Assembly (NCBI GenBank): GCA_946629405.1 | Contig: CAMOXW010000120.1 | Span: forward strand, 1-27,294 | Length of the DNA: 27,294 bases | Reading direction: 5' to 3' | Origin: an uncultured Ruminococcus sp. | Lineage (GTDB): Bacteria; Bacillota_A; Clostridia; Oscillospirales; Ruminococcaceae | Shown here: piece by piece, positions 1-7,810 of the stretch | Layout of the letters: the number at the start of each line of letters is the position of its first letter | Position numbering within the stretch: position 1 is the stretch's first letter | The notes under the pieces: model-generated | Database searches by the model: none | Told to the model about the DNA's origin: nothing | Seen by the model: only the letters and a program-made list of their open reading frames with translations | Program-made: the position numbers and the translations under genes

Positions 1-834
1 TATCTCTCCGATAGCGTCCATATCGAGCACGGCAGCGATAGAAACATCATCGCCGCTGCCCTTTGCGGAGAGTCTCGGGAGGTACTCCTCGAGACCTTTT
101 TCAGCAGTATCGTGGGCGCTCGTATTGAAGGAATACATTACGGTCTTGTAGAGGTTATAGAGCTGGTCGTCGGTCTTGAAGCAATCGTCTATGCCGTCCG
201 ATCCGACGAAGGCGGCAGCCGGGATATCTGTTGAGAAGAAGTGGCGGAAATCCTCCAGAGCATCGGCGCCGCAGATAGAGGTAGTGACGTTAAGGAAATT
301 CCTGTCATTTTTAGGTATAGGCTGGGAGAAGGTGCCGTCTCTGCTTACAGAAACGCATTTTCCGTCGCCTATCTGCATACCGAACCAGTAATCCTGAGTG
401 AACACCACTGCTAAGAGGGTAGTACCGTAGGCACTTTCGATCTTATTTTCGCTGAGGTATTTTTTCTTTGCTTTTTCGGAGAGGACGCTTATTTCCAGCT
501 CAGTAAAGGGTGTTTTGGCGCAGTGCTCGCTGATAGCGGCATTCCATCCGGCGATGATGCTGGCTTCGAGGTTTCTCAGGAGGCGGTCGGAATTCCGGAT
601 AATGTCCTCTCTGCTTGTATTCATCGCAAAGGTGAGGATATTCTCTTTAGCAACGCTTGCAGCAATTTTTGAACCGACATCGCTCCGGACGTAATCGTCG
701 CCGCCGTGGCCGTCGCAGACTATGGCAATGGAAATACCTTCCGCGTTATAGCTTTCAGATGAGTCCTGACAAACCTTGTTCTTTTTGATATGGCTTGCAC
801 CCTGAACAGAGATATTGAAGGAATCTGTATGCAT
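1..834 (-). CDS. PP2C-family serine/threonine protein phosphatase, 3' end outside window
   Basis: I translated this from the minus strand: it starts at ATG 834-832 (MHTDSFNISVQGASHIKK) and stays open for 278 codons to the window edge, so the C-terminus is missing. PP2C landmarks are visible in order: CDGHGGDDY near residues 40-48, GDGK in the middle, VGSDGIDD around 210 and GSGDDVSIAAV near the end; their aspartates bind the two metal ions of this family. It would remove phosphates placed by the kinase two genes upstream. It lies 15 nt after the vWA gene and ends the visible minus-strand Ter operon. A GAGGTG site precedes the ATG. Kinase, vWA and PP2C side by side is the triad known from Ter loci. 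The family is clear; the substrate is unknown. Confidence 0.9.
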   Translation of the reverse strand, partial: MHTDSFNISVQGASHIKKNKVCQDSSESYNAEGISIAIVCDGHGGDDYVRSDVGSKIAASVAKENILTFAMNTSREDIIRNSDRLLRNLEASIIAGWNAAISEHCAKTPFTELEISVLSEKAKKKYLSENKIESAYGTTLLAVVFTQDYWFGMQIGDGKCVSVSRDGTFSQPIPKNDRNFLNVTTSICGADALEDFRHFFSTDIPAAAFVGSDGIDDCFKTDDQLYNLYKTVMYSFNTSAHDTAEKGLEEYLPRLSAKGSGDDVSIAAVLDMDAIGEI

Positions 835-849
835 AGATATGCACCTCAC

Positions 850-1611
850 TTACCACTGAGTGCCGTCGTCGTCAAACGAATCCCAGTCACTTGCCTCAGC
901 GGTCTGTGCCTGGATCTCCTTTACAAATTCATCCTGCTTGCTGACGATATCCTCAGAGCCGGACGAAGAATTACCGCCGCTCTCAGTGCCGGCGTTGGAG
1001 CTCTTGCTTCCGATCTGTGAAGCGGTAACGCTTACGAATCTTATCCATTTTTTAAGTGCTTCGGGGGTATGAACAGTTATGACAGCCTCGATATTGCCGG
1101 TGAAATCTGCAAGAACTGACTGATTAGCGTCATCGCCGATAGCAACAGCGACCTTGATAGCCTTCTTGAACCAGTTGTTCTGCTTGAGCTTTTCGAGGCC
1201 GTGCTTATAGTTATCTGTAGGCTCGCCGTCTGACATAAGGAATATAGCGGGGGCGAAGGAGCCTGTAACATCGCTCATGAAGGCATTTCGGGAGAGCTTC
1301 GCGTTGAGCTGCTCGCAGGCTTCACCGAGGTCAGTAACGCCGTTTGCGTCGAGGTAGTTCCAGCGATAGTTCTCAGCAGCCACGGGAGCGCTGTCCATCC
1401 ACTGAGCGCCGGTCGAGAAGGCGAGAGTAGCCACCTTGATCTGAGCGTCAGCATTTTCCTCGGAAATACTTTTTATTTCGGGAACGATCTCCTCGATAGC
1501 GGAGTTAACGGTTCCCATTTTAGCGCCGCTCATGCTTCCTGAGCAGTCAACAACAAAGAACAGCACCATAGTTCTTCTTGGTACTTCAACAACATCATCG
1601 TATAATCCCAT
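850..1611 (-). CDS. TerY-like von Willebrand factor A domain protein
   Basis: 253 residues. The N-terminal 190 or so form a vWA fold with the MIDAS metal site DCSGSMS at about residues 23-29 and the later MSDGEPTD motif. The remainder is a Ser/Gly/Asn-rich linker and an acidic tail rich in Asp and Trp, with no zinc ribbon that I can see. vWA proteins bind partner proteins through the metal site; in Ter loci the TerY type is encoded with a kinase and a PP2C phosphatase, exactly as here (11 nt after the kinase, 15 nt before the phosphatase). Start is supported by AAGGAGAA shortly before ATG 1611. Likely cytoplasmic, since no signal peptide is visible. The role as adaptor of the phosphorylation switch is inferred from context. 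Confidence 0.88.
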   Translation of the reverse strand: MGLYDDVVEVPRRTMVLFFVVDCSGSMSGAKMGTVNSAIEEIVPEIKSISEENADAQIKVATLAFSTGAQWMDSAPVAAENYRWNYLDANGVTDLGEACEQLNAKLSRNAFMSDVTGSFAPAIFLMSDGEPTDNYKHGLEKLKQNNWFKKAIKVAVAIGDDANQSVLADFTGNIEAVITVHTPEALKKWIRFVSVTASQIGSKSSNAGTESGGNSSSGSEDIVSKQDEFVKEIQAQTAEASDWDSFDDDGTQW

Positions 1612-1622
1612 AGTAATTCTCC

Positions 1623-2921
1623 TTAAACTATCTCTCCGGTATTATTAGTACCGAAGGTTATTTTTAAACCTCTGCCGAGCTTGATGACCTGACCGTCGGG
1701 GTAGTCCTTGGTAGCGCCGTTAGGCAGGGCGGCGACCCAGACATTTCCGGAGCAGTTTTTAAGACCTATGACATTCGGGTCATTTCTGCTTGCAACGACC
1801 TCGCCTCTGACGGCCTTGTAATCGTCGCTGTCGTACTTAACGTGGCACTCATATATCTTAGAGCCGTTAGTGAGAACGACCTGATGCTTCTTGACCTTCA
1901 GCACAAGGGGACGGTCGATATTTTTTCCGCAGCCGATGCACTTTGAGGCAGGCTGAGTCGGGTTGATGAAGGTCTGTTCGCCGCAGGAGCATCTGGTGAT
2001 GGAATCTCTAAGGGCAATGAAGACTTCCTGCCATTCGTTTTCCATAACGCGGTGAGCGGAATCTGCGCCGACCATAGACTCATTGCTGAATGCTCTCTGG
2101 AACATTTTCCTTACGAAATCGGGGTAGAGCGGCCAGAGTTTGATCTCGTTGGTATGGACGCCGCGGACGGGCCGGTTTATATCGTTGGCTTCATCCCAGA
2201 CGAAAACGGGCTCGCTGCCGTAGAATTTGCGTTCGAGCTCCTCTGTAAGGCATGGACACATCGTTCTTTTGCCCTCGAGGGGGTGGTTGAGAAAGAGGAG
2301 CATATAGAGGACTACAGCGAGGGAGAAGCGGTCGGTATGGATATCGGGCTTCTTTTTGCCCATGACGACCTCAGGGGCCATATACCGGCATTTTCCGGCT
2401 ATGCCGAGGCTTTGTCCGTAGGGAGCGACGTTATCGTTGTCACAGATGAGGACATCGCCGGTTTTCGGGTCAACGAAGAAGTTGCCGTCGTTGAGGTCCT
2501 GGTAGCTGAAGCCGTTTCTGTGCAGGTCACGGAAGCCGTTGGTTATGCACAGTGCGGCATTGATAACAGCGTTGATGCTTGAGAAGTGTACCTTTGCCAG
2601 AAGGAACTGTGAGAAGTCCTTGTATTCGCCGGGTCTGAGCTCCATGAGGTAGCCGAAGCTGCCCTCGTGGTATTCGGTGATCTCGAGCGGCCACAGGAAT
2701 GCGCTTGTAGGAGCGCCCTTTTTGATATTATTCTGTATGTTTCGGTAGAAGGTATCCGCGTCCCTGAGCTTGGAAGCGAAATACCATTTAAGGGCAAGCT
2801 GTCTGCCGTTGTAGCTGACCTTATAAACAATGCCCTGACCGCCCTCGCCGAGCTTCTGGATTATCTCGAGTTCTCCGCCGGTAGCGGTCCTGATCTTCTG
2901 ACCTTTGTGGAATTCGTTCAT
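1623..2921 (-). CDS. Ser/Thr protein kinase with C-terminal zinc ribbon (Ter triad)
   Basis: 432 residues from ATG 2921, chosen over an in-frame start at 2969 because AGGAGG sits 5 nt before it and the longer version reads through an inverted repeat. The kinase domain has the glycine loop GEGGQG (25-30), Lys45 in LALKWYF, catalytic loop YQDLNDGNFF (Asp142, Asn147), an APE motif at 182-184 (MAPEVV) and TDRFSLAVVLY. The usual HRD is YQD and the usual DFG is DND (161-163), so it is a divergent member that still keeps the acidic residues. After about residue 300 comes a CxC...CxxC zinc ribbon and a beta-rich tail that could be an FHA-like or OB-like domain (unproven). It should phosphorylate a partner in this locus, opposed by the PP2C enzyme. 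Confidence 0.88.
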   Translation of the reverse strand: MNEFHKGQKIRTATGGELEIIQKLGEGGQGIVYKVSYNGRQLALKWYFASKLRDADTFYRNIQNNIKKGAPTSAFLWPLEITEYHEGSFGYLMELRPGEYKDFSQFLLAKVHFSSINAVINAALCITNGFRDLHRNGFSYQDLNDGNFFVDPKTGDVLICDNDNVAPYGQSLGIAGKCRYMAPEVVMGKKKPDIHTDRFSLAVVLYMLLFLNHPLEGKRTMCPCLTEELERKFYGSEPVFVWDEANDINRPVRGVHTNEIKLWPLYPDFVRKMFQRAFSNESMVGADSAHRVMENEWQEVFIALRDSITRCSCGEQTFINPTQPASKCIGCGKNIDRPLVLKVKKHQVVLTNGSKIYECHVKYDSDDYKAVRGEVVASRNDPNVIGLKNCSGNVWVAALPNGATKDYPDGQVIKLGRGLKITFGTNNTGEIV

Positions 2922-2940
2922 AATGACCTCCTGTTGCTGG

Positions 2941-2969
2941 ATGACCGGACATCCTGGATGCCCGGTCAT
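2941..2969 (-). repeat. Near-perfect inverted repeat between terD and kinase genes
   Basis: Two 14-nt arms, 2941-2954 and 2956-2969, are inverted copies of each other with one mismatch (core ATGACCGG.CATCC). As RNA they form a strong GC-rich hairpin in the 66-nt gap between the TerD gene (ends 2988) and the kinase start (2921), without a following U-run. A role in mRNA stability or in lowering downstream expression is possible but inferred. Confidence 0.7.
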
Positions 2970-2987
2970 TCAAAGGGATAATTGGTA

Positions 2988-3572
2988 TTATACGTTAGCT
3001 CCGAATGAGCGGCAGATAGCTTCAAGGCCGCCCTGATAGCCTGCTGCAACGGCATTGAACTTCCATTCGCCGTTTTTGAAGTAGATCTCAGCGACAACGA
3101 GAGCTGTTTCTATGGAGAATTCCTCCTCGAGGTCGAATTTGAGCACAGGCTCGCCGACGGTATCGAACTCATCAGCAAGCTTAGCGATACGGATGTAGGC
3201 ATTTGAGACCTGACCGAAGTTCTGTCTGCGGGCTTCAGCGTCGTGGATAGTAACGCAGATAGCGATCTTTTTGATCTCCTGAGGGATCTTGGTGAAGTCG
3301 ATCATAATTACCTCATCGTCGCCCTCGCCGTCACCGGTGAGATTATCGCCGGTGTGGACAACAGCACCGTCGCGGCCGTTGAGGTTGTTATAGAAAACGA
3401 AGTCCTCATCTCTGAGAAGCTTGCCGTTCTCGCCGAGAAGGAAAGCGGAAGCATCGAGGTCGAAGTCTGCGCCGCCGTCATATCGGTTAGTGTCCCATCC
3501 GAGACCTACAAGAGCGAGTTTCATTGAACTGTCGAGGGCAACTCTCTGACCCTTCTGAAGATTGATTGCCAT
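2988..3572 (-). CDS. terD: TerD-family calcium-binding stress protein
   Basis: 194 residues, the normal TerD length. Family signatures are all present: MAINLQKGQRV at the start, [20 protein letters not shown] around 26-45 with its acidic calcium-binding residues, the DNLTGDGEGDDE loop near 75-90, [17 protein letters not shown], and the C-terminal GEWKFNAVAAGYQGG. TerD proteins bind calcium and act in the cytoplasm in general stress responses; tellurite resistance is only one phenotype of the family. AAGGAGG precedes ATG 3572. It sits between a second TerD-like gene and the kinase in one operon, downstream of a calcium pump, so a calcium-linked signal is a reasonable guess. Confidence 0.95.
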   Translation of the reverse strand: MAINLQKGQRVALDSSMKLALVGLGWDTNRYDGGADFDLDASAFLLGENGKLLRDEDFVFYNNLNGRDGAVVHTGDNLTGDGEGDDEVIMIDFTKIPQEIKKIAICVTIHDAEARRQNFGQVSNAYIRIAKLADEFDTVGEPVLKFDLEEEFSIETALVVAEIYFKNGEWKFNAVAAGYQGGLEAICRSFGANV

Positions 3573-3603
3573 TATTAATTCCTCCTTAAAGTGTTATGTA
3601 TGG

Positions 3604-4209
3604 TTATTTATAAAGGTCGATAAGGTTCTGGAGCCTGCTTGCCTGCTGAACGGGCTGACCGATCGCATTGAACTTCCATTCGCCGCCGCGCCTGTATATT
3701 TCGCCGACAACGAGACCGGTCATATTGGTATAATTCTCCGAGAGGTTGAATCTGCATATCTCAGAGCGTGTGTCGTTGTCAACGAGTCTGATGAAGGCAT
3801 TGCGGATCATGCCGAAGTGCTGGTTGCGGGCAGTAGCGTCGTAGATATTAACGACGAAGATTATCTTGAAAATATTTGCAGGAACAGCGCTTAGATTTAC
3901 CATGATCTGCTCATCGTCGCCCTCGCCCGCACCGGTGAGGTTGTCGCCCATATGCTGGATAGCGCCGGAGCTGTGGCGGAGATTGCCGAAGTAAACGACA
4001 GCATCGTTGATATTTCCAGTAGCGATCAGCTTACCGTTTTCGCCGCAGAGAATTGCAGATGCATCGCAGTCGATAGGCTGAGGACGGCTGAAGAAGCCGC
4101 CCTTACGGGGAGCCTCGTCCCAGCCGAGGCCGACCATTACTGAACGAAGACCGCTGCCGCCATTTTTTGTAAGGTCGATTTTCTGACCTTTCTGAAGATT
4201 GATTCCCAT
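3604..4209 (-). CDS. Divergent TerD-family protein
   Basis: 201 residues. It opens with MGINLQKGQKIDLTKNG and keeps VMVGLGWD, the DNLTGAGEGDDEQ loop, FGMIRNAFIRLVD and [12 protein letters not shown], so the fold is TerD. The first calcium loop is altered: where the other two copies have [12 protein letters not shown], this one has a short insertion rich in Phe, Ser and Pro and then IDCDASA, so one acidic ligand set is changed. It lies 59 nt after the ATPase gene and 31 nt before the next TerD gene, each with a clear AGGAGG site, so the three are co-transcribed. It may bind calcium differently, or act as a partner of the canonical copies. Confidence 0.92.
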   Translation of the reverse strand: MGINLQKGQKIDLTKNGGSGLRSVMVGLGWDEAPRKGGFFSRPQPIDCDASAILCGENGKLIATGNINDAVVYFGNLRHSSGAIQHMGDNLTGAGEGDDEQIMVNLSAVPANIFKIIFVVNIYDATARNQHFGMIRNAFIRLVDNDTRSEICRFNLSENYTNMTGLVVGEIYRRGGEWKFNAIGQPVQQASRLQNLIDLYK

Positions 4210-4268
4210 AGTTTCCTCCTTTAATTAATGGCTATTGCCATAGTTGAGCGTTAATGAATAATGTACCG

Positions 4269-6872
4269 TCACACCTTCTCCGGATTTTTCATAAAGAGCT
4301 TGCGGACGATATCTATCGGTATCACCATGAAAGCCAGTCCGACGCATATCAGCCACGATTTTGGGCTGAGGCTCTCGACGCTGAGCACCTCTCCGCCGAA
4401 GGTGACGAACACGAACTGGAGGGCGAATATTGAAAGCATTACCACAAGGAAGCTTTTGTTTCTTCCGAGTGATTCAAATGGATTGAGATGGCTTGTCCTT
4501 GCGTTGAATCCGTTGAAGGTGATAGCCATCATGAAGGTTGCGAATACAGCCGATTTTAGGTAAGTGACATCGACATCGCCGAACAGATCTTTCATAAACG
4601 GTATAAAGAGTATACCGAGGCAGACAAACGTGATATAGAGAGCGCTGATGATAATCTCGGTCAGCATAGCCTTGCTTATTATGCTTGCGGAGCGGGGGAT
4701 AGGCTTTTCGTTCATATACTCATCGAGTGCAGGCTCGCTGCCGAAGGCGATAGCTGCGAGGGTATCCATAGCGAGGTTTATCACAAGGAGCTGGATAACT
4801 GTCATGACGACGTTTTCGCCGAACAGAGGCCCGAGGAAGCATATGAGAACAGCGGCAACGTTTACAGTGAGCTGGAATATAAGGAACTTCCGGATGCTCT
4901 TGAACATTGTTCTGCCGTAGAGGATAGCCTTCTCGATAGAGGAGAAGTTGTCGTCGAGGATAGTGATATCTCCGGCCTCCTTAGCGACCTCGGTACCGCT
5001 TCCCATAGCGAAGCCGACGTCAGCCTTTTTAAGAGCGGGCGAATCGTTCACGCCGTCGCCGGTCATGCCGACAACGAGGTTGAGCTCCTGAGCAACGCGG
5101 ACCAGTCTGCTCTTGTCGGTGGGGAGGGCTCTTGAAACGACTCTTAGGCGGGGAAGGAGCTCCTTGAGCTCATCGTCGGTTTTTTCGGCCATTTCGGCAG
5201 AAGTCAGTGCAACATCGTCATTGGAAACGATAAGACCGGCTTCCTTAGCGATAGCAACAGCGGTCTCTTTTCTGTCGCCGGTGACCATAACGACCTGAAT
5301 ACCGGCGCTGCGGACCTTTCTGATAGCATCGACAGCCTCCTTGCGGACGTTATCGCGTATGCTTATAACGCAGATGAGGGTCATATTTCCGTCATCGGGG
5401 TCACCCTCGGTCTTGGCAACAGCGAGCAGGCGCATTGAGCGGCCGGCCTGAGTGTCGATATAAGATGTGAGGTAATTTTTCTCAACGAGTTCCCGGACAT
5501 TGCCGTCTTCGTCGGTATAGTGCGAGCATTTCTCGATGATACGTTCTGGAGCGCCCTTGATGAAGGTCATAGTTTTGCCGTTTTTATTTACGGTGATGCT
5601 TGAGCATTTTTTATTTGAATCGAAAGCGTTGAAGGACTTCACATCGTCCTTTGAGAAATTCACGGCAGCGTCGGAATCGACGAGGAAAGCCATGAGAGCG
5701 CGGTCGGTGCTGTTGCCGCCGATGATAGCGCCGTCGCTTGCGGAAGCGCTGTTATTGAGGCCGATGCCGACCATAACGTCCATAGAGAGCTGCTGGGGCA
5801 TTTCTGAGAGCTTGTTGAAGACTCTGACATTACCTGTTGCCATTTCGACCACAGAGAGCTTACCCTCGGTAATGGTACCGGTCTTGTCGCTGAAAAGGAT
5901 GCTGAGGCTTCCGGCGGTTTCGAGGCCGTTTATTTTTCTGACGAGAACGTTATCCTTTGCCATTTTAAGGCTCTGGAAGGACAGAAGGATCGAAGTGAGC
6001 ATCGGCAGGCCCTCGGGGACAGCGCAGACGATGATAGTTACCGCAACGGTAATGGCGTCCATAACGAGTCTTATCCATTCATAAGCGCCGGAGGGAGCAT
6101 TGCCGGAGATGATAGTTTTTGCCATGACGCCGGCGATAATGCAGACAGCGCCGATATAGCCGAAAGTAGAGATTTGTTTTGCGAGCTTGCCGAGCTTTAC
6201 CTGGAGGGGAGTTTCGCGGGTTTCCTCCTGGACCTCAAGAGCGAGTTCGCCGAACAGGGTCTTGTCACCGACGACCCTGATCTCCATATATCCCTCGCCG
6301 CCGCAAACGACCGTGCCGCGGTAGGCGTAATACTTATTGAGAAGATCCTTGACGTCGTACTTAGCGTCCTTGGTGAGGGGGATCTTTTCGGCCTCCTCTG
6401 TCTCGCCGTTCAGTGCAGCCTGATCGACCATAAGTGAGCCTTCGATGACAACACCGTCGGCAGGTATTTTGTCGCCTGCCTGGAGGTAGACGATATCGCC
6501 GACGACGACCTCACTGACGTGAATTTCTTCGAGTTTGCCGTTTCGGACGACCTTAGCGGTCTCCTTGGCTTCCTCCTCGGCTTTAAGGGTAAGAGCCTTG
6601 CCCTCCTGTTTGTTTTCGCTCACGGAAGCGACGCCGTTGGCGATCAGAATGGCAATGAGTATACCGACCGGCTCATACCATTCAGCCTGTCCGAGGGCGA
6701 ACAGGACGACCTGAACAGCAAGAGCGACGAGCAGGATAATGAGCATCGGGTCTTTGAAGCCCTCGAGGATCTTTTTCCATAGTGGGTCGGGGGGTATCTG
6801 AGTGAGTGTATTTGAGCCGTATTTTTTACGGCTTTCCTCGATCTCCGAGGGGGTAAGTCCTTTTAGCGTCAT
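4269..6872 (-). CDS. Calcium-transporting P-type ATPase (PMCA/SERCA-like)
   Basis: 867 residues, right for a P2-type cation ATPase. Visible in order: N-terminal region with EIEESRKKYGSNTL, first membrane pair, actuator motif LNGETEE, membrane segment 4 with VCAVPEGLP, phosphorylation site SDKTGT (Asp329), nucleotide-binding KGAPE, hinge TGDRKETA and TGDGVNDSPALKKADVG, then about six C-terminal membrane helices including an NLAMD motif typical of calcium pumps. It should export calcium (possibly manganese) from the cytoplasm using ATP. It is first in the minus-strand operon, downstream of a perfect promoter at 6965-6993, and is followed by two TerD genes, pairing a calcium pump with calcium-binding proteins. 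Confidence 0.95.
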   Translation of the reverse strand: MTLKGLTPSEIEESRKKYGSNTLTQIPPDPLWKKILEGFKDPMLIILLVALAVQVVLFALGQAEWYEPVGILIAILIANGVASVSENKQEGKALTLKAEEEAKETAKVVRNGKLEEIHVSEVVVGDIVYLQAGDKIPADGVVIEGSLMVDQAALNGETEEAEKIPLTKDAKYDVKDLLNKYYAYRGTVVCGGEGYMEIRVVGDKTLFGELALEVQEETRETPLQVKLGKLAKQISTFGYIGAVCIIAGVMAKTIISGNAPSGAYEWIRLVMDAITVAVTIIVCAVPEGLPMLTSILLSFQSLKMAKDNVLVRKINGLETAGSLSILFSDKTGTITEGKLSVVEMATGNVRVFNKLSEMPQQLSMDVMVGIGLNNSASASDGAIIGGNSTDRALMAFLVDSDAAVNFSKDDVKSFNAFDSNKKCSSITVNKNGKTMTFIKGAPERIIEKCSHYTDEDGNVRELVEKNYLTSYIDTQAGRSMRLLAVAKTEGDPDDGNMTLICVISIRDNVRKEAVDAIRKVRSAGIQVVMVTGDRKETAVAIAKEAGLIVSNDDVALTSAEMAEKTDDELKELLPRLRVVSRALPTDKSRLVRVAQELNLVVGMTGDGVNDSPALKKADVGFAMGSGTEVAKEAGDITILDDNFSSIEKAILYGRTMFKSIRKFLIFQLTVNVAAVLICFLGPLFGENVVMTVIQLLVINLAMDTLAAIAFGSEPALDEYMNEKPIPRSASIISKAMLTEIIISALYITFVCLGILFIPFMKDLFGDVDVTYLKSAVFATFMMAITFNGFNARTSHLNPFESLGRNKSFLVVMLSIFALQFVFVTFGGEVLSVESLSPKSWLICVGLAFMVIPIDIVRKLFMKNPEKV

Positions 6873-6964
6873 AATCTCAATTCCCTTCTTTAAGGCAACA
6901 TAGTGCTGATTTTGGGCAGTTGTCCGACAAATGCGACAAAAAAACAGCGCATTCTACAAAAAAT

Positions 6965-6993
6965 ATTATACACCATGGCGTGAATTTTGTCAA
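6965..6993 (-). promoter_or_regulatory. Sigma-A promoter of the Ca-ATPase/Ter operon
   Basis: On the minus strand, TTGACA (6993-6988) is followed after exactly 17 nt by TATAAT (6970-6965), a perfect consensus. It lies about 90 nt upstream of the ATPase ATG at 6872 and diverges from the promoter at 7078-7106. A 12-nt palindrome, ATTTCATGAAAT (7000-7011), lies just upstream of the -35 box and could be an operator. Confidence 0.85.
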
Positions 6994-7077
6994 GATATAA
7001 TTTCATGAAATGTATGTAAACTTTGATAATTAGAAACAATATTTAACTTTGCTGCCCGGAGCTGACTTCGTCTATAG

Positions 7078-7106
7078 TTGACTTTTATAGAACAATGTGA
7101 TATAAT
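7078..7106 (+). promoter_or_regulatory. Sigma-A promoter of the plus-strand terD
   Basis: TTGACT (7078-7083), 17-nt spacer, TATAAT (7101-7106), with a TGA extended -10 just upstream. It leaves a leader of about 40 nt before ATG 7155. Together with 6965-6993 it makes a divergent promoter pair for the Ter genes. Confidence 0.85.
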
Positions 7107-7154
7107 ACAAAAAAAGTTCCATGATATTTGGAATCGTTACTGGAGGGAATTGTA

Positions 7155-7733
7155 ATGGCAGTTAATCTTACAAAAGGACAGAAGGTCGATATCACAAAGA
7201 CCAATCCCGGACTTTCAAAGCTAAGGGTCGGTCTCGGCTGGGATATCAACAAATACGACGGAGGAGCTGACTTCGACCTTGATGCCTGTGCTTTTCTGTG
7301 CGGGGAAAACGGCAGGGTCACTTCTGATGAGGACTTCATTTTCTACAGCAATCTCAGGCATAGATCAGGAGCTGTCGAGCATAAGGGCGACAACCTCACC
7401 GGCGAGGGCGAGGGTGACGATGAGGTCATAGATGTAGACCTTGACCGTGTTCCGGCTGATATAGCCAAGATCGCCTTCACAGCAACTATCTACGAGGGTG
7501 AAGCCCGCAGGCAGAACTTCGGTCAGGTCAGCAATGCGTTCATCCGTATCGTTGACCAGAATACGGGCACTGAGCTCATCCGCTATGACCTCGGCGAGGA
7601 CTTCTCTATCGAGACCTCTATTGTTGTTGGAGAGATATACCGTCACCACGGCGAGTGGAAATTCAACGCGATCGGAAGCGGCTTCCAGGGTGGGCTGAGC
7701 GCGTTATGCAAGAATTTCGGCGTAAACGTCTGA
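7155..7733 (+). CDS. terD: TerD-family calcium-binding stress protein
   Basis: 192 residues from ATG 7155 ([15 protein letters not shown]), chosen over an upstream in-frame codon at 7128 because GGAGGG at 7142-7147 fits this start and homologous proteins begin here. It keeps every TerD hallmark: [50 protein letters not shown] and [16 protein letters not shown]. It resembles the 2988-3572 copy more than the divergent 3604-4209 copy. It is transcribed away from the other Ter genes from its own promoter and is followed by an intrinsic terminator, then the lyase-like gene. Role: cytoplasmic calcium-responsive stress protein by family; the specific stress is not visible. Confidence 0.95.
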   Translation: MAVNLTKGQKVDITKTNPGLSKLRVGLGWDINKYDGGADFDLDACAFLCGENGRVTSDEDFIFYSNLRHRSGAVEHKGDNLTGEGEGDDEVIDVDLDRVPADIAKIAFTATIYEGEARRQNFGQVSNAFIRIVDQNTGTELIRYDLGEDFSIETSIVVGEIYRHHGEWKFNAIGSGFQGGLSALCKNFGVNV

Positions 7734-7760
7734 TCCGGCTGAACAGATCGTATACCTACC

Positions 7761-7795
7761 GCAGAGCAGAGAACTTTCCTGCTCTGCTGTTTTTT
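7761..7795 (+). terminator. Intrinsic terminator after terD
   Basis: A perfect 9-bp stem, GCAGAGCAG (7761-7769) with CTGCTCTGC (7779-7787), 9-nt loop, then a T-rich run to 7795. The ribosome site of the next gene (AGGAG, 7797-7801) starts directly after it, and I see no promoter between, so the next gene probably depends on read-through. Confidence 0.85.
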
Positions 7796-7810
7796 CAGGA
7801 GTGATAAGGA

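Noticed and set aside
2052..2582. Plus-strand 176-residue reading frame opposite the kinase gene
   Set aside because: It is an antisense shadow of a well-supported kinase, with no ribosome site and no recognisable motif.
2988..7733. Dedicated tellurite-resistance operon
   Set aside because: TerD proteins are here, but TerB, TerC and TerZ-type sets are not seen, and the kinase/vWA/PP2C context points to stress signalling; the name alone does not prove tellurite resistance.
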